Positions 43,891-52,438 of a stretch of DNA of 64,000 nucleotides are shown piece by piece. This DNA comes from RGIG9608 sp045602425. GTDB lineage: Bacteria > Bacteroidota > Bacteroidia > Bacteroidales > Paludibacteraceae. Both the position numbers and the translations under genes were made by a program. The stretch covers positions 62,001-126,000 of the forward strand of contig JAZSBO010000014.1 in the NCBI GenBank assembly GCA_045602425.1, read 5' to 3'. The notes under the pieces are model-generated. The model did not search any database. It had not been told where the DNA came from and worked only from the letters and a program-made list of their open reading frames with translations. Position 1 is the first letter of the stretch, and the number at the start of each line of letters is the position of its first letter.

Positions 43891-43898
43891 TACCTTTG
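43891..43898 (+). promoter_or_regulatory. -7 promoter box for the glycosyltransferase pair
   Basis: TACCTTTG matches TAnnTTTG, 8 bases before the ATG at 43907, so the transcript would be nearly leaderless. Confidence 0.6.
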
Positions 43899-43906
43899 AC
43901 CATTAG

Positions 43907-44989
43907 ATGGAAACTAAAAAAATCATCATATCGGTTACTAGTGATTTATCTACGGACCACCGAGTACAAAAAACAACACAAACCCTATACGAAGCAGGTT
44001 TCGATGTTTTACTCATTGGACGAAAAACCCGAAAAAGCCTACCCTTTCAAGCAGAATATCCGTTTCGGCAATTTCGTTTACTATTTAATTCTTCATTTTT
44101 ATTTTATGCAGAATACAACATTCGACTTTTCTTTTTATTGCTATTCACAAAAGCGGACATATTTTTGGCAAACGATTTAGACACGCTTTTAGCTAATTGT
44201 TTGGCTAGCAGAATAAAAAAGAAAAAAATAGTTTACGACACACACGAACTTTTCACCGAAGTACCAGAATTAAATGGTCGAAATTTTGTAAAATACATTT
44301 GGGGAAAAATTGAAAAGTATTGCATTCCTATGGTTAACAAAAGTTTTACAGTTTGTCAATCAATAGCAGATTTCTACAACCAAAAATACAATACAACGAT
44401 GAAAGTTGTTAGGAATGTTCCTTCATGTGTATTACAAAAAAACGGGACATCTAAGTTATCTTTTCCCGGAAAAAAGATTATACTTTATCAAGGGGCATTA
44501 AATATTGGTAGAGGAATCGAATGGATTATAAATGCAATGCCTCTTATAAAAAATGCCGTTTTAATTATCATTGGCGAAGGAGATATTTCTAACGATTTGA
44601 AGCTTCAAGTAGAAAAAAAGAAACTTCAAAATCAAGTTTTTTTTCTCGGACGAATTTCATGTAAAGAATTACCGACTTACACCATAGCAGCCGATTTAGG
44701 ATTATGTTTGCTAAACAACAATAGTTTAAGTTATTATTATTCATTACCTAACCGAATTTTCGATTTTATGTATGCAAAAGTTCCTATTTTGGCAAGCGAT
44801 TTTCCTGAAATAAAAAATATTGTAAAAAATTACCAAATTGGGAAAATTGTAAATAACTATCAACCAGAGTTTTTAGCAAAAACTATCAGTAAAATGCTAA
44901 ATGAAAAAATTGCTGATCAGAATTTTGAAAATGCAATAGCAAATTTCAATTGGGAGAATGAGAAAAAAGTTCTATTAAGTCTTTTCTGA
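43907..44989 (+). CDS. glycosyltransferase, GT4-like (GT-B fold)
   Basis: This 360-residue sugar transferase has a GT-B layout: an N-terminal Rossmann half beginning IIISVTSDLSTDHRVQKTTQTLYEAGF, and a C-terminal nucleotide-sugar half with GALNIGRGIEWIINAMPLIKNAVLIIIGEGD and LPTYTIAADLGLCLLNNNSLSYYYSLPNRIFDFMYAKVPI, which is the typical donor-binding region. The donor and acceptor are unknown. It is followed 6 bases later by a second, GT2-type transferase, so the two probably build one surface glycan or glycolipid. Confidence 0.85.
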   Translation: METKKIIISVTSDLSTDHRVQKTTQTLYEAGFDVLLIGRKTRKSLPFQAEYPFRQFRLLFNSSFLFYAEYNIRLFFLLLFTKADIFLANDLDTLLANCLASRIKKKKIVYDTHELFTEVPELNGRNFVKYIWGKIEKYCIPMVNKSFTVCQSIADFYNQKYNTTMKVVRNVPSCVLQKNGTSKLSFPGKKIILYQGALNIGRGIEWIINAMPLIKNAVLIIIGEGDISNDLKLQVEKKKLQNQVFFLGRISCKELPTYTIAADLGLCLLNNNSLSYYYSLPNRIFDFMYAKVPILASDFPEIKNIVKNYQIGKIVNNYQPEFLAKTISKMLNEKIADQNFENAIANFNWENEKKVLLSLF

Positions 44990-44995
44990 GAAAAT

Positions 44996-45910
44996 ATGCT
45001 TTCCATACTGATACCAACCTATAATTACAATTGTACACTTTTAGTAAAAAAACTACATATACAAGCCTTTGAATGTAGGATTCCTTTTGAGATAATTGTT
45101 GCAGATGATGGATCCCAATTGCACAAACAAACAAATCGAGAAATAAAAAAACTTTCTAATACAAAATATATTGAATTAAAAGAGAATATAGGCAGATCAA
45201 AAATACGCAATTTACTTGCGAATTTAGCCTTATATCAATATTTATTATTCATAGATTGCGATGCTGAAATTTGCAAAAACGACTATATATTGGAATACCT
45301 AAAATATTGTAAGCCTAATTGTTGTGTAATTGGTGGTACAAGCTACAATGAAAAAGAGAAAAATCCTCAATATAGCTTACGTCTAAAATATGGTATATTA
45401 AGAGAAGCAAATAGCAAACACAGAAAACGCTTTACAACATTTAATTTCCTTGTACATAAAGAATTATTTGATAAAGTAAAATTTAATGAATCAATACAAG
45501 GATACGGACACGAAGACACTCTTTTTGGAGCTCAAATAAAGCAATATACACAATACGAAAGCATAAACAATCCACTTATACACAAAGGGTTAGAAAATAA
45601 TGACATTTTTTTAGAAAAAACAGAATCGGCTATTCACAATCTTTTGAAATTGTCTCAAGATAAATCCATAAAATGCCTATTCAACGAATCTTCATTATTA
45701 CGAACCTACAACAAATTAAGACAATTACACATCATTGGATTTATAGACACATTATTTTCTATAACAAGCAAAATCATAAAAAAGCAAATAACATCAAAAA
45801 ATCCATCTCTTTTTTTATTCGATTGCTATAAAATAGGCTATCTATGTCAGATTTCTCGAAACGACAAGACTTTTTGTCATAGAACTTATGAAAAATCAAA
45901 AAAAAAATAA
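44996..45910 (+). CDS. glycosyltransferase family 2 protein
   Basis: This 304-residue GT-A-fold transferase starts MLSILIPTYNYN, with EIIVADDGSQ and a DxD-like LLFIDCDAEI metal-binding site near residue 85. GYGHEDTLFGAQIK near residue 170 is the ED motif often seen in GT2 catalytic sites. There is no membrane segment. Partner of the preceding GT4-like gene; acceptor unknown. Confidence 0.88.
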   Translation: MLSILIPTYNYNCTLLVKKLHIQAFECRIPFEIIVADDGSQLHKQTNREIKKLSNTKYIELKENIGRSKIRNLLANLALYQYLLFIDCDAEICKNDYILEYLKYCKPNCCVIGGTSYNEKEKNPQYSLRLKYGILREANSKHRKRFTTFNFLVHKELFDKVKFNESIQGYGHEDTLFGAQIKQYTQYESINNPLIHKGLENNDIFLEKTESAIHNLLKLSQDKSIKCLFNESSLLRTYNKLRQLHIIGFIDTLFSITSKIIKKQITSKNPSLFLFDCYKIGYLCQISRNDKTFCHRTYEKSKKK

Positions 45911-45997
45911 CCGCTTTGACAGAAAAACATTTTTGGTACAAAATATGTTAGAATACTAAAAAATTAATTCATTAACTAATTATAAAATATAAAGATT

Positions 45998-46267
45998 ATG
46001 AACATTAAACCATTAGCAGACCGCGTTTTAATTCAACCAGCCGCTGTTGAAGAAAAAACGGTTGGAGGAATTATCATTCCTGATTCAGCAAAAGAAAAAC
46101 CTCTTAAAGGCAACGTTGTTGCTGTAGGAGTAGGTACAAAAGACGAAGAAATGATTCTTAAAGCAGGAGACACTGTTCTTTATGGCAAATATGCTGGTAC
46201 CGAACTCGAACTTGACGGCGAAAAATATCTTATTATGCGTCAATCTGATGTGCTTGCAATTATTTAA
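45998..46267 (+). CDS. groES: co-chaperonin GroES
   Basis: GroES caps the GroEL folding chamber. The 89-residue sequence begins MNIKPLADRVLIQP and has the mobile loop EEKTVGGIIIPDSAKEKP, VGVGTKDEE and the YGKYAGTELELDGEKYLIM segment. groEL follows after 23 bases, the standard operon order. I see no CIRCE-type inverted repeat upstream. Confidence 0.98.
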   Translation: MNIKPLADRVLIQPAAVEEKTVGGIIIPDSAKEKPLKGNVVAVGVGTKDEEMILKAGDTVLYGKYAGTELELDGEKYLIMRQSDVLAII

Positions 46268-46290
46268 ATTTACTAAAAAACATAAATATT

Positions 46291-47925
46291 ATGGCAAAAG
46301 AAATTTTATTTAATATTGATGCTCGCGAACAATTGAAACAAGGTGTTGATCAATTGGCTAATGCAGTAAAAGTTACACTTGGTCCTAAAGGTCGTAACGT
46401 TATTATTGAGAAAAAATTTGGTGCTCCACACATTACAAAAGATGGTGTAACCGTTGCAAAAGAGATTGAACTTGATGAGGCTAAACAAAACCTTGGAGCT
46501 CAACTTGTAAAAGAAGTAGCTTCTAAAACAGGGGATCAAGCTGGAGATGGAACAACAACTGCAACTGTTTTAGCACAAGCTATTGTAAGTGTTGGGCTAA
46601 AAAATGTTACTGCAGGAGCAAATCCAATGGATTTGAAACGTGGTATTGACAAAGCTGTTAGCGAAGTTGTTAAAAGCATTAAAAATCAGGCTCAAGAAGT
46701 TGGTGCTGACTACGACAAAATTGAACAAGTGGCAACAATTTCTGCAAACAACGATGCAGTAATCGGTAAATTAATTGCAGATGCTATGCGTAAAGTATCT
46801 AAAGACGGAGTTATCACAATAGAAGAAGCAAAAGGAACCGACACTACTATTGACGTTGTAGAAGGTATGCAATTCGATCGTGGTTACATTTCTCCTTATT
46901 TTGTTACAAATACAGAATCAATGGAAGTTGAAATGGAAAAACCATACATTTTAATTTACGATAAAAAAATATCGAATTTAAAAGAATTACTTCCAATATT
47001 AGAACCTGCTGTACAATCAGGAAGACCACTTTTAATCATTGCGGAAGATGTTGATAGCGAAGCTCTTACAACACTTGTTGTAAATAGACTACGTGCTCAA
47101 TTAAAAATCTGTGCTGTAAAAGCTCCTGGATTTGGCGATCGTCGTAAAGAAATGCTTGAAGACATTGCAATTCTAACTGGCGGTGTTGTTATCTCTGAAG
47201 AAAAAGGCATTAAACTTGAAAGTGCAACATTAGATTTACTTGGAACTGCCGAAAAAATCACTGTTAACAAAGACAATACAACTATTGTTAATGGATCAGG
47301 ATCGAAAGAAAACATTGCAACACGTATCGCTCAAATCAAAGCTCAGATAGTAAATACCACATCTGATTACGATCGTGAAAAATTGCAAGAACGTTTAGCG
47401 AAATTAGCAGGTGGTGTAGCAGTGCTTTATGTAGGAGCAGCTTCTGAAGTTGAGATGAAAGAGAAAAAAGATCGCGTTGACGATGCTTTAAGTGCTACTC
47501 GTGCAGCTATCGAAGAAGGTATTGTTCCTGGTGGTGGAGTTACTTATATCCGTGCTATTAAATCGTTAGAAGGTTTAAAAGGCGAAAACGAAGACGAACA
47601 AACTGGTATTGAAATTGTGAAACGTGCAATTGAAGAACCTTTACGCCAAATCGTTACTAACGCAGGGAAAGAAGGTGCCGTAGTTGTTCAAAAAGTTTCG
47701 GAAGGTAGCGAAGATTTTGGTTACAACGCACGTCTTGATAAATATGAGAATTTATTTAAGGCAGGAGTTGTTGACCCTGCAAAAGTTACACGTGTAGCAT
47801 TAGAGAATGCTGCATCTATTGCAGGAATGTTCTTAACTACAGAATGTGTAATTGTTGACAAGAAAGAAGAGAATCCTGCTCCTGTAATGCCACCAATGGG
47901 AGGCGGAATGGGAGGTATGATGTAA
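46291..47925 (+). CDS. groEL: chaperonin GroEL
   Basis: GroEL is the 60-kDa folding chaperonin. The 544 residues include VTLGPKGRNVIIEKKFGAP, DGTTTATVLAQAI for ATP binding, AVKAPGFGDRRKEMLEDIA, EEGIVPGGGVTYIRAI and a C-terminal Gly/Met-rich tail ending GGGMGGMM. Fully conventional. Confidence 0.98.
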   Translation: MAKEILFNIDAREQLKQGVDQLANAVKVTLGPKGRNVIIEKKFGAPHITKDGVTVAKEIELDEAKQNLGAQLVKEVASKTGDQAGDGTTTATVLAQAIVSVGLKNVTAGANPMDLKRGIDKAVSEVVKSIKNQAQEVGADYDKIEQVATISANNDAVIGKLIADAMRKVSKDGVITIEEAKGTDTTIDVVEGMQFDRGYISPYFVTNTESMEVEMEKPYILIYDKKISNLKELLPILEPAVQSGRPLLIIAEDVDSEALTTLVVNRLRAQLKICAVKAPGFGDRRKEMLEDIAILTGGVVISEEKGIKLESATLDLLGTAEKITVNKDNTTIVNGSGSKENIATRIAQIKAQIVNTTSDYDREKLQERLAKLAGGVAVLYVGAASEVEMKEKKDRVDDALSATRAAIEEGIVPGGGVTYIRAIKSLEGLKGENEDEQTGIEIVKRAIEEPLRQIVTNAGKEGAVVVQKVSEGSEDFGYNARLDKYENLFKAGVVDPAKVTRVALENAASIAGMFLTTECVIVDKKEENPAPVMPPMGGGMGGMM

Positions 47926-47944
47926 TATCGTACTAATTTTTAAC

Positions 47945-47981
47945 AAAAAAGTCGGACTTAAATCTTAAATCCGACTTTTTT
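47945..47981. terminator. bidirectional terminator between groEL and the MFS gene
   Basis: AAAAAAGTCGGA and TCCGACTTTTTT form a 12-base stem with a 13-base loop between convergent genes. Confidence 0.85.
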
Positions 47982-49228
47982 TATTTCTTGCCAAAATCAC
48001 TATCTATTTTTAGGAACTTAAGCAAAATAAAACCTGGAATAGTACAAAGACAAACCCAAATAAAGAACGGAGCATAACCAACAGCTTCTTGTATATAACC
48101 AGCAAACATACCCGGCAACATCATTCCGAGTGCCATAATGCCTGTCCCGATAGCATAGTGTGCCGTTTTGAACTCTCCTTGCGACATGAAAATCAAATAC
48201 AACATAAAGGCCGTAAACCCAAATCCATAACCGAATTGTTCAAAGGCAACTCCAGAGGCAATAATCAATAACGATTGTGGCTGAACGTAAGCAAAATAAA
48301 CATAAACCAGATTTGGCAAATTCATCATTAAAGCCATTGGCCAAAGCCAACGTTTAAGACCACTACGAGCAACCACGATTCCACCCAAAATTCCTCCTAC
48401 CAAAAGAGCAGCCACGCCAATTGTTCCTTTAATAAATCCAACATTTTCGGTCGAAACTCCAAGTCCACCAACTTCTACGGCGTCCAACAAAAAAGGTGCA
48501 GCAAGTTTTGCCAATTGAGCTTCTCCAAAACGGTAAAGCAAAAGGAATAAAAAAGAGATAATTATATTCTTCTTTTTGAAGAAACTAATAAACAATTCGC
48601 CAAAGTTTTGTAGCGAATGTTGTACATCTATTTTTGGTTTGGGTAGCTGAAAATGATGGTATAAAAATATTGCCAAAAACAATCCTGCAACAACAAAGAA
48701 AGTCAAACTCCAAGCATAAGCCACACTTCCAATTTTTGTAGATAAATATCCAGCCAACATAACCAAAATACCTTCTCCTGTAACCGTAGCTATGCGATAA
48801 AAAGTGTTTCTAATACCGACAAAAAGCGATTGCTCATTTTCCTTGAGTGCCAACATATAAAAACCATCGGCGGCGATGTCGTGAGTTGCAGAACTAAATG
48901 CCAAAAGCCAGAAAAAAGCCAATGTGGTTTGAAAAAAATAGTTCGTAGGAATAAAAAACGCAATTCCAGCCAATCCTACACCTATCAGCATTTGCATTGA
49001 AACAATCCACCAACGTTTAGTTTTTAGTAAATCTACAAACGGACTCCAAAGGGGTTTTATTACCCAAGGCAAATAAAGCCAACTTGTGTAGAATGCAATA
49101 TCACTGTTGGAAACGCCCAAGTTTTTGTACATAATAACCGAAACGGTCATCACCAAAACATAAGGCAACCCTTCTGCAAAATAAAGCGTAGGAATCCATA
49201 GCCATGATGAATGGCTATTTTTCTTCAT
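47981..49228 (-). CDS. MFS transporter, AmpG-like
   Basis: This 415-residue major facilitator has about 12 membrane helices. WLWIPTLYFAEGLPYVLVMTVSVIMYKNLG and SWLYLPWVIKPLWSPFVDLLKTKRWWIV match the AmpG muropeptide permease/acetyl-CoA transporter branch. AmpG-like proteins import GlcNAc-anhydro-muropeptides; the substrate here is not proven. I used the ATG at 49228, not the GTG three codons earlier. It is the last gene of the secA-lgt-argF'-trpB2 run. Confidence 0.85.
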   Translation of the reverse strand: MKKNSHSSWLWIPTLYFAEGLPYVLVMTVSVIMYKNLGVSNSDIAFYTSWLYLPWVIKPLWSPFVDLLKTKRWWIVSMQMLIGVGLAGIAFFIPTNYFFQTTLAFFWLLAFSSATHDIAADGFYMLALKENEQSLFVGIRNTFYRIATVTGEGILVMLAGYLSTKIGSVAYAWSLTFFVVAGLFLAIFLYHHFQLPKPKIDVQHSLQNFGELFISFFKKKNIIISFLFLLLYRFGEAQLAKLAAPFLLDAVEVGGLGVSTENVGFIKGTIGVAALLVGGILGGIVVARSGLKRWLWPMALMMNLPNLVYVYFAYVQPQSLLIIASGVAFEQFGYGFGFTAFMLYLIFMSQGEFKTAHYAIGTGIMALGMMLPGMFAGYIQEAVGYAPFFIWVCLCTIPGFILLKFLKIDSDFGKK

Positions 49229-49239
49229 AGAAGTCACTT

Positions 49240-50613
49240 TTAGAAAACAATTTTAGGCAATAAGTTTAGCGATTTCTTTATTTCTTCATCTGTTGGTATA
49301 TAATCGCTCATAACTCCATCATTAAATTTCTGATATGCATATAAGTCAAAATATCCTGTCCCTGTTAAACCAAAAACAATATTTTTAGATTCCCCGGTTT
49401 CTTTGCATTTCAAGGCCTCATCAATAGCAACCTTTATAGCATGACTACTTTCTGGAGCAGGCAATATACCTTCAACACGTGCAAACTCTTGAGCAGCTGC
49501 GAAAACTTCTGTTTGTGTAACTGTACAAGCATCCATCAATCCTTGATGATAAATTTCAGACACAACAGAACTCATTCCATGATAACGAAGTCCACCTGCA
49601 TGAGTAGAAACAGGCATAAAACCACTGCCTAAAGTATACATTTTCTGCAAAGGACAAACTTTACCTGTATCACAAAAATCGTAAGCATATTTTCCTCGCG
49701 TAAGACTTGGACAAGATGCTGGTTCAACGGCAATAAGCTTATAGTCAGCCTCTCCTCGAAGCATTTCTCCTACAAATGGTGATATAAGTCCACCTAAATT
49801 AGAACCACCACCAGCACAACCAATAATTATATCCGCTTTTATACCATATTTATCAAGGGCAGTTTTTGCTTCTAATCCTATAATAGACTGATGCAAAAGA
49901 ACTTGTGTAAGAACAGATCCCAAAACATACTTATATCCATCTTGCATAGCAGCAGCCTCAACGGCTTCTGATATTGCACACCCCAAACTACCATTTGTTT
50001 CAGGGTATTCTGCGTTTATTATTCGTCCTACATTCGTTGTCATTGATGGAGATGGTGTAACCGAAGCACCGTAAGTACGCATCACTTCACGACGAAAAGG
50101 TTTTTGTTCATAGGAACATTTTACCATATAAACTTGGCAATCTAAATCGAAATAAGAACAAGCCATAGAGAGTGCAGTTCCCCATTGCCCTGCTCCTGTT
50201 TCAGTAGTTACTCCTTTCAGTCCTTGTTTTTTTGCATAATAGGCTTGAGCTATTGCAGAATTTAGTTTATGACTCCCAGAAGTATTATTCCCCTCAAACT
50301 TATAATAAATATGAGCAGGAGTTCCTAATTTTTTTTCTAAACAATAAGCCCGAACAAGAGGCGAAGGACGATACATTTTATAAAAATTTCGTATATCCTC
50401 TGGAATATCTATATATGGATTTTCTTCATCAAGTTCTTGCTTTGCAAGTTCAAAACAAAATACCTCCGATAGTTCTTCAAGAGTAATCGGTTGCAATGTT
50501 TTTGGATTTAAAATTGGAGCAGGTTTCTTCTCCATATCAGCACGCACATTATACCATTGTTTCGGCATTTCGTGCTCTTCTAAATATATTTTATATGGAA
50601 TCTCTTTTTTCAT
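49240..50613 (-). CDS. TrpB2-type tryptophan synthase beta-like PLP enzyme
   Basis: This 457-residue PLP enzyme belongs to the TrpB2 group. It has FEGNNTSGSHKLNSAIAQAYYAKKQG with the PLP lysine (SHK), TETGAGQWGTALSMAC, GCAGGGSNLGGLISPF for phosphate binding, and the extended N-terminus typical of TrpB2. TrpB2 can make tryptophan from indole and serine without TrpA, often as an indole salvage enzyme. No trpA or other trp gene is in the window. It lies 2 bases from both neighbours. Confidence 0.9.
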   Translation of the reverse strand: MKKEIPYKIYLEEHEMPKQWYNVRADMEKKPAPILNPKTLQPITLEELSEVFCFELAKQELDEENPYIDIPEDIRNFYKMYRPSPLVRAYCLEKKLGTPAHIYYKFEGNNTSGSHKLNSAIAQAYYAKKQGLKGVTTETGAGQWGTALSMACSYFDLDCQVYMVKCSYEQKPFRREVMRTYGASVTPSPSMTTNVGRIINAEYPETNGSLGCAISEAVEAAAMQDGYKYVLGSVLTQVLLHQSIIGLEAKTALDKYGIKADIIIGCAGGGSNLGGLISPFVGEMLRGEADYKLIAVEPASCPSLTRGKYAYDFCDTGKVCPLQKMYTLGSGFMPVSTHAGGLRYHGMSSVVSEIYHQGLMDACTVTQTEVFAAAQEFARVEGILPAPESSHAIKVAIDEALKCKETGESKNIVFGLTGTGYFDLYAYQKFNDGVMSDYIPTDEEIKKSLNLLPKIVF

Positions 50614-50615
50614 AA

Positions 50616-51566
50616 TTATTCTTCTAATAAACGTTTTAATACCGTTTGGGCAGATATTTCACGATTTGCAGCTTCTGGAATCACCAATGATTGTGGCGAT
50701 TCAATTACTTCATCTGTTACTATCATATTTCTACGAACAGGCAAACAATGCATAAAGTATGCATTGTTGGTCAATTGCATTTTTTGAGTATCAACAGTCC
50801 AAGATCTATCTGTACTCAATATTTTTCCATAATTCGGATCTTGAAATGCAGACCAATTTTTAGCATAAATAAAATCAGCTCCCTCAAATGCCTTGTCTTG
50901 ATTGTATTCTACCTTTGCTCCACGTACAAATTGTTCATCAAGTTCATAACCTTTAGGATGTGTAATTACAAAATCAACATTCGCTTCATTCATAAAATCA
51001 CAAAACGAATTCGGGACAGCCTGCGGAAGTGCTTTTGGGTGAGGAGCCCATGTCAACACCACTTTCGGACGTACAGTTTTTTTGTACTCCTCTATTGTTA
51101 TTAAATCAGCAAAAGCCTGCAAAGGATGTCCCGTAGCAGCTTCCATACTAAAAACAGGTTTCCCCGAATATTTTATAAATTGATTCAGTATAGTTTCCTC
51201 ATAATCAAACTGTTTGCTCTCGAAACGAGCAAAAGAACGAACGCCTATCACATCGCAATAACAACTCATCACAGGAATTGCTTCTAACAAATGTTCAGGT
51301 TTATCTCCATCCATCACTACCCCACGTTCGGTTTCTAACTTCCACGCTCCCTGATTAACATCAAGCACAATAGTGTTCATTCCCAAATTCATTCCAGCTT
51401 TTTGGGTACTTAAACGAGTACGCAAACTTGAGTTAAAAAACACCATTAAAAGCGTTTTATTTTCTCCTACATTCTTATATAAAAATCTATTTTTCTTTAT
51501 TTCGAGAGCCTCTTTTACTGCTGATTCTAAATCACCAAGATCAGCTACACTTGTATATTTTTTCAT
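50616..51566 (-). CDS. argF': N-succinyl-L-ornithine carbamoyltransferase
   Basis: This 316-residue transcarbamylase has the carbamoyl phosphate motif FFNSSLRTRLST (the usual STRT is SLRT here, as in the acetyl/succinyl-ornithine branch), and HCLPVRRN and TWAPHPKALPQAVPNSF segments. MDGDKPEHLLEAIPVM places a proline at residue 90. In Bacteroides fragilis Pro90 is the residue reported to specify N-succinyl-ornithine, where acetyl-specific enzymes have glutamate. So this enzyme probably carbamoylates N-succinyl-ornithine in arginine synthesis. Its start overlaps the lgt stop by one base (TAATG). Confidence 0.92.
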   Translation of the reverse strand: MKKYTSVADLGDLESAVKEALEIKKNRFLYKNVGENKTLLMVFFNSSLRTRLSTQKAGMNLGMNTIVLDVNQGAWKLETERGVVMDGDKPEHLLEAIPVMSCYCDVIGVRSFARFESKQFDYEETILNQFIKYSGKPVFSMEAATGHPLQAFADLITIEEYKKTVRPKVVLTWAPHPKALPQAVPNSFCDFMNEANVDFVITHPKGYELDEQFVRGAKVEYNQDKAFEGADFIYAKNWSAFQDPNYGKILSTDRSWTVDTQKMQLTNNAYFMHCLPVRRNMIVTDEVIESPQSLVIPEAANREISAQTVLKRLLEE

Positions 51567-52432
51567 TATGATACTTTTTGTTGCTTAACAAACGAATTGA
51601 TTATCAAGTAAATTCCCCAAACGACAAATGGGAGACTGAGTATTTGACCCATATTTAATGCAAAAGAATCCTCAAATGCTTCTTGGTTATTTTTTATAAA
51701 TTCCAAAATGAAACGTGTTCCAAAAATTCCTATCCAAAAAATTCCTAACAATAATCCTACTCGTTTTCCAGCGGAATATTTCCAATACATCAATCCACAA
51801 ACTACAAACGTCACAAGACAATAAATCATTTCATATATTTGAGTTGGATGACATGCCTGACCTGCGTACAACACCTGCCATTCGTACGAACGAACAAACA
51901 TAAATCCCCATGGCAAAGTAGTTGGGAAACCAAATATCTCGGAATTCATCAGATTGCCAAATCGGATACAAGCTCCACAAAGAGCTATTCCTATTATCAA
52001 ACGATCTAACAGCCAAACGAAACCACGCTTAAGCCATTTTCTATCGTACAACCAAACAGCTATTAAGATTCCGATAGCACCACCGTGACTTGCCAATCCT
52101 CCTTCCCAAATGGCAATAAGTTTCCAAGGCTTTAACAAATATTCATTGCCATAATTAAATGTAATACCGAGAAATTCAACTGGCTTTTCAAGTAAATGCC
52201 ATTCGTAAAAAAAACAATGTCCCAAACGAGCTCCAATTACAGCACCTAAAAGGACGTAAACAAATAACTTGTCAAGTAACGGTTCTGCTATTTTTTCTCG
52301 TTTATAAACTTTGCCCATAATATAAAGTACAAGCCAAATACCCAATGCCCACATTACACCGTACCAACGAACTGAAAGTGGTCCCAACGAGAATAAAACA
52401 GGATCAACATCCCAAACGATATATTGCAACAT
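51566..52432 (-). CDS. lgt: prolipoprotein diacylglyceryl transferase
   Basis: Lgt attaches the diacylglyceryl group to the cysteine of lipoprotein precursors in the inner membrane. The sequence has seven or so helices, SVRWYGVMWALG near the start, GARLGHCFFYEW, the GGLASHGGAIG motif, RFGNLMNSEIFG signature and HPTQIYE. 288 residues is normal. It lies 6 bases after secA. Confidence 0.96.
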   Translation of the reverse strand: MLQYIVWDVDPVLFSLGPLSVRWYGVMWALGIWLVLYIMGKVYKREKIAEPLLDKLFVYVLLGAVIGARLGHCFFYEWHLLEKPVEFLGITFNYGNEYLLKPWKLIAIWEGGLASHGGAIGILIAVWLYDRKWLKRGFVWLLDRLIIGIALCGACIRFGNLMNSEIFGFPTTLPWGFMFVRSYEWQVLYAGQACHPTQIYEMIYCLVTFVVCGLMYWKYSAGKRVGLLLGIFWIGIFGTRFILEFIKNNQEAFEDSFALNMGQILSLPFVVWGIYLIINSFVKQQKVS

Positions 52433-52438
52433 AGATTC

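Noticed and set aside
45910..45998. CIRCE-type heat-shock operator before groES
   Set aside because: No inverted repeat of that type is present in the gap.
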